The translations under genes were made by a program, and so were the position numbers. A stretch of DNA of 14,627 bases from Alphaproteobacteria bacterium (GTDB taxonomy: Bacteria; Pseudomonadota; Alphaproteobacteria; Rhizobiales; Devosiaceae): assembly GCA_018820005.1 (NCBI GenBank), contig JAHJOS010000528.1:1-14627 (forward strand), in the 5' to 3' direction. The first letter of the stretch is position 1, and the number at the start of each line of letters is the position of its first letter. Shown here in pieces: positions 13,069 through 14,627 of this stretch. Below the pieces are notes generated by a model. That model searched no databases. It saw only the letters and a list, made by a program, of their open reading frames with translations, and was not told where the DNA came from.

Positions 13069-13739
13069 GCAAGGTTCAGTTTTTTGGTCTGGGGATTTTG
13101 TCGGCCCTGCTGGTCGGGTTCAGTATTCTTGCCGACGAAGTCGTGGAGGGAGACACACTCGGCTTTGACAATAGCGTGTTGATGGCCTTGCGTGTCCCTG
13201 GTGACCCGCAGACCCCGATTGGCCCAGCATGGCTGCATGAGGCAGCGCGCGACGTTACGGCCCTGGGCAGTTTTGCCGTCCTGACCTTGCTGCTGGTGGC
13301 CGTTGTGGTCTTTCTGCTGCTGGCGCGCAAACGTCGTACCGCAGTATTTCTGACAGCATGCGTGGTGGGTGGAACCATCATCAGCACCGCGCTCAAGATC
13401 GCGTTTGATCGCCCGCGTCCGGACCTCACGGGTACCGTCAAGGTGTTCACCGCAAGCTTTCCCAGTGGACACGCAACCGTCTCAGCGGTGGTCTATCTGA
13501 CGCTTGGCACAATCCTGGCCCAACTGACAACGGACCGCGCGTTCAGGATCTATTTCTATTGTGTCGCCGTAGCACTCACTGCTTTGGTTGGCGTCAGCCG
13601 CGTCTATCTGGGCGTGCACTATCCCACTGACGTGCTGGCGGGGTGGTCACTTGGCACCGCCTGGGCGCTGATGTGCTTCATGATATTACGAGTCATCCAA
13701 GGTTCCCCAAGTGAACTCGACCTCAGCAAACGACTATAA
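13065..13739 (+). CDS. PAP2-family membrane lipid phosphatase
   Basis: A 224-residue integral membrane phosphatase. The three catalytic motifs are intact: KIAFDRPRP (111-119), PSGH (133-136, acid-base H136) and SRVYLGVHYPTD (178-189, nucleophile H185). The PgpB/LpxE/BcrC type of enzyme removes phosphate from undecaprenyl pyrophosphate, phosphatidylglycerol phosphate, phosphatidic acid or lipid A in the periplasm; which of these applies cannot be told here. The ATG overlaps the kinase stop (ATGA), so it is translated as part of the two-component operon. This suggests lipid dephosphorylation is an output of the system, or that the phosphatase helps generate or remove the signal. Confidence 0.93.
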   Translation: MSKVQFFGLGILSALLVGFSILADEVVEGDTLGFDNSVLMALRVPGDPQTPIGPAWLHEAARDVTALGSFAVLTLLLVAVVVFLLLARKRRTAVFLTACVVGGTIISTALKIAFDRPRPDLTGTVKVFTASFPSGHATVSAVVYLTLGTILAQLTTDRAFRIYFYCVAVALTALVGVSRVYLGVHYPTDVLAGWSLGTAWALMCFMILRVIQGSPSELDLSKRL

Positions 13740-13812
13740 TGCCAAAGCCATAGTGCACGTGCGGCGCCGCAAGGAATGAAATTGGCTGGCACCACTCAAA
13801 AAGAGCACGCTT

Positions 13813-14022
13813 CTATTCTCCGCGCGCTTTTTTGCGCAGACTCACCACCAAAATCACCAGGCAGCCAGCCAGTATGGCCAGTGCGCCCAACAAGGGCGAG
13901 AGGCTGGCGAACTTGACCGCCAGCGTTACCAACGCAATCAGCAGCACCAGATGGAGGGCCAGACTGCCGTCATCGACGAATAGGCCGAGCAGTTCTTCGA
14001 AAGCTTGTTTTATCAAGTTCAT
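13813..14022 (-). CDS. Small two-helix membrane protein
   Basis: A 69-residue protein. An amphipathic N-terminus (MNLIKQAFEELLGLFVDDG) is followed by two hydrophobic segments, about 20-38 and 43-61, and a basic tail (LRKKARGE). No family is recognised. Its ATG overlaps the stop of the COG4280 gene (ATGA at 14019-14022), so it is translationally coupled and may be a subunit or modulator of that protein. It converges on the PAP2 gene, and no clear terminator lies in the 73 bp between them. Confidence 0.75.
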   Translation of the reverse strand: MNLIKQAFEELLGLFVDDGSLALHLVLLIALVTLAVKFASLSPLLGALAILAGCLVILVVSLRKKARGE

Positions 14023-14627
14023 GATGGCGCGCGTTCACGGTTGGATTTCAACAGCAGCACTGCAGCTACCGAAAATGCCACTAGTACCAGCAGTATGGCG
14101 ATGATCGCCAGATCGGCGCCGGGCCACTCAGCACCCAGGCCCTCACCGATCCAGAAGATGCCAAAAGCAGTGAGCAGCAGGCCAACCACAAACTTCAGGG
14201 AGTTTTCGGGAACCTGCGAGAGAGGTTTGTGAACGATGGCACCAGCCACGCCCACCACCAGAACAGCGGCCAGCGCACCCAGGCTGGCGTAACCGACCAG
14301 ACCGTGCGCTGAGCCGAGCGCAATGACAATGAACACCACTTCGACGCCCTCAAGAAGCACCGCCTTGAACGCGGCGAGGCCCGCCAGATAGTCGGCGCGT
14401 CGCTCGGCATTCTGGCGCTTAAGTTGGTCGGTTTCCTTCGCAAACGCCCCGAGCTCGTCGTGCAGGGCGATATAGCCAGACGAGCGCAGGATCGCCTTGC
14501 GCAGCCAGCGCATGCCGAACAGGATCAGCAGCACGCCGACGACAAACTGCACGTAGGCGATCGGGATCAGCGCCAACAGCGGACCGAATACCAGCACCAG
14601 CGCGATCAGCACCAGTAGTGCGAGGCC
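14019..14627 (-). CDS. COG4280-type membrane protein (N-terminus beyond window)
   Basis: 202 residues are visible; the open frame continues past the window edge, so the GTG at 14612 is not the start. From memory of the family, about 40 more residues with an FVExxEAL-type first helix are expected. Visible landmarks are FVVGVLLILFGMRWLRKAI, the central LEGVEVVFIVIALGSAHG (an E-G-x-E motif in a helix) and a second related unit LKFVVGLLLTAFGIFWIGEG. The two FVVG-LLx-FG units show an internal repeat. The E-rich intramembrane motifs recall cation transporters such as TMEM165/GDT1, so a divalent-cation transporter is a reasonable guess, but unproven. It is coupled to the small membrane protein gene downstream. 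Confidence 0.75.
   Translation of the reverse strand, partial: GLALLVLIALVLVFGPLLALIPIAYVQFVVGVLLILFGMRWLRKAILRSSGYIALHDELGAFAKETDQLKRQNAERRADYLAGLAAFKAVLLEGVEVVFIVIALGSAHGLVGYASLGALAAVLVVGVAGAIVHKPLSQVPENSLKFVVGLLLTAFGIFWIGEGLGAEWPGADLAIIAILLVLVAFSVAAVLLLKSNRERAPS

Noticed and set aside
13100..13470. Long open frames on the minus strand across the kinase and PAP2 genes.
   Set aside because: They are antisense frames in GC-rich DNA without recognisable domains; the plus-strand products show complete catalytic motifs.
13760..13771. TGCGGCGCCGCA palindrome as a terminator for the PAP2 operon.
   Set aside because: It has no loop and no T-run; a 12-bp GC palindrome of this kind can arise by chance in GC-rich DNA.
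13821..13840. GCGC-TTTTTT-GCGC hairpin near the convergent gene ends.
   Set aside because: It lies within the coding end of the small membrane protein gene (Lys-Lys-Ala-Arg codons), and the stem is only 4 bp.
1..14627. Mobile element, CRISPR array, att site or toxin-antitoxin pair.
   Set aside because: No transposase, integrase, terminal repeats, spaced direct repeats or toxin-like small gene pairs were seen on either strand.

Overview
This is a GC-rich window from a Gram-negative bacterium, most likely an alphaproteobacterium and possibly of the Hyphomicrobiales (Devosia-like). That placement is an inference from the DmeR-like metal sensor, the layout of the long RcnA-type exporter, the style of the COG4705/COG4280 membrane proteins and the codon usage. 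No marker gene fixes the species. There are no rRNA, tRNA, CRISPR, transposase or integrase genes, and no gene-free stretch longer than about 300 bases.

Layout. (1) 1-1271: a divergent nickel/cobalt module, with an RcnA-type exporter on the minus strand (cut by the window edge) and a CsoR/RcnR-family sensor on the plus strand. Three perfect copies of TATCCCC-N4-GGGGATA lie between them, two of them inside the presumed promoters. (2) 1386-3507: a Tat-exported multicopper oxidase (minus) divergent from a secreted PepSY protein (plus), which ends at a clear terminator. (3) 3635-5110: a DedA-family membrane protein, then two small secreted proteins of unknown function on the minus strand. (4) 5343-8649: a tight operon of an ABC ATPase, two ABC-2/NosY-like permeases and a secreted protein with calcium-binding thrombospondin-type-3 repeats. 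The promoter region carries two near-identical 16-bp palindromes. (5) 8740-9468: a second DedA protein, collinear with the first, followed by what looks like the stub of a lost ABC ATPase gene. (6) 9524-13739: a probable operon of a secreted protein, a COG4705 membrane protein with four internal repeats, an OmpR-type response regulator, a histidine kinase and a PAP2 lipid phosphatase; the last three overlap one another. (7) 13813-14627, minus strand: a COG4280 membrane protein (cut by the window edge) coupled to a two-helix small membrane protein.

How the parts may work together. The left third is metal homeostasis (Ni/Co export and sensing, periplasmic copper oxidation). The rest is almost entirely envelope-directed: twin DedA proteins (family members act in polyprenyl-phosphate/phospholipid flipping and envelope homeostasis), an ABC exporter with a secreted Ca-binding partner, a two-component system translationally coupled to a PAP2 phosphatase, and multi-spanning proteins of unknown function. 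My inference is that 3635-13739 is a sensor-controlled envelope-maintenance module. The best candidates for new biology are the ABC/TSP3 operon flanked by DedA paralogs, and the COG4705-TCS-PAP2 operon.
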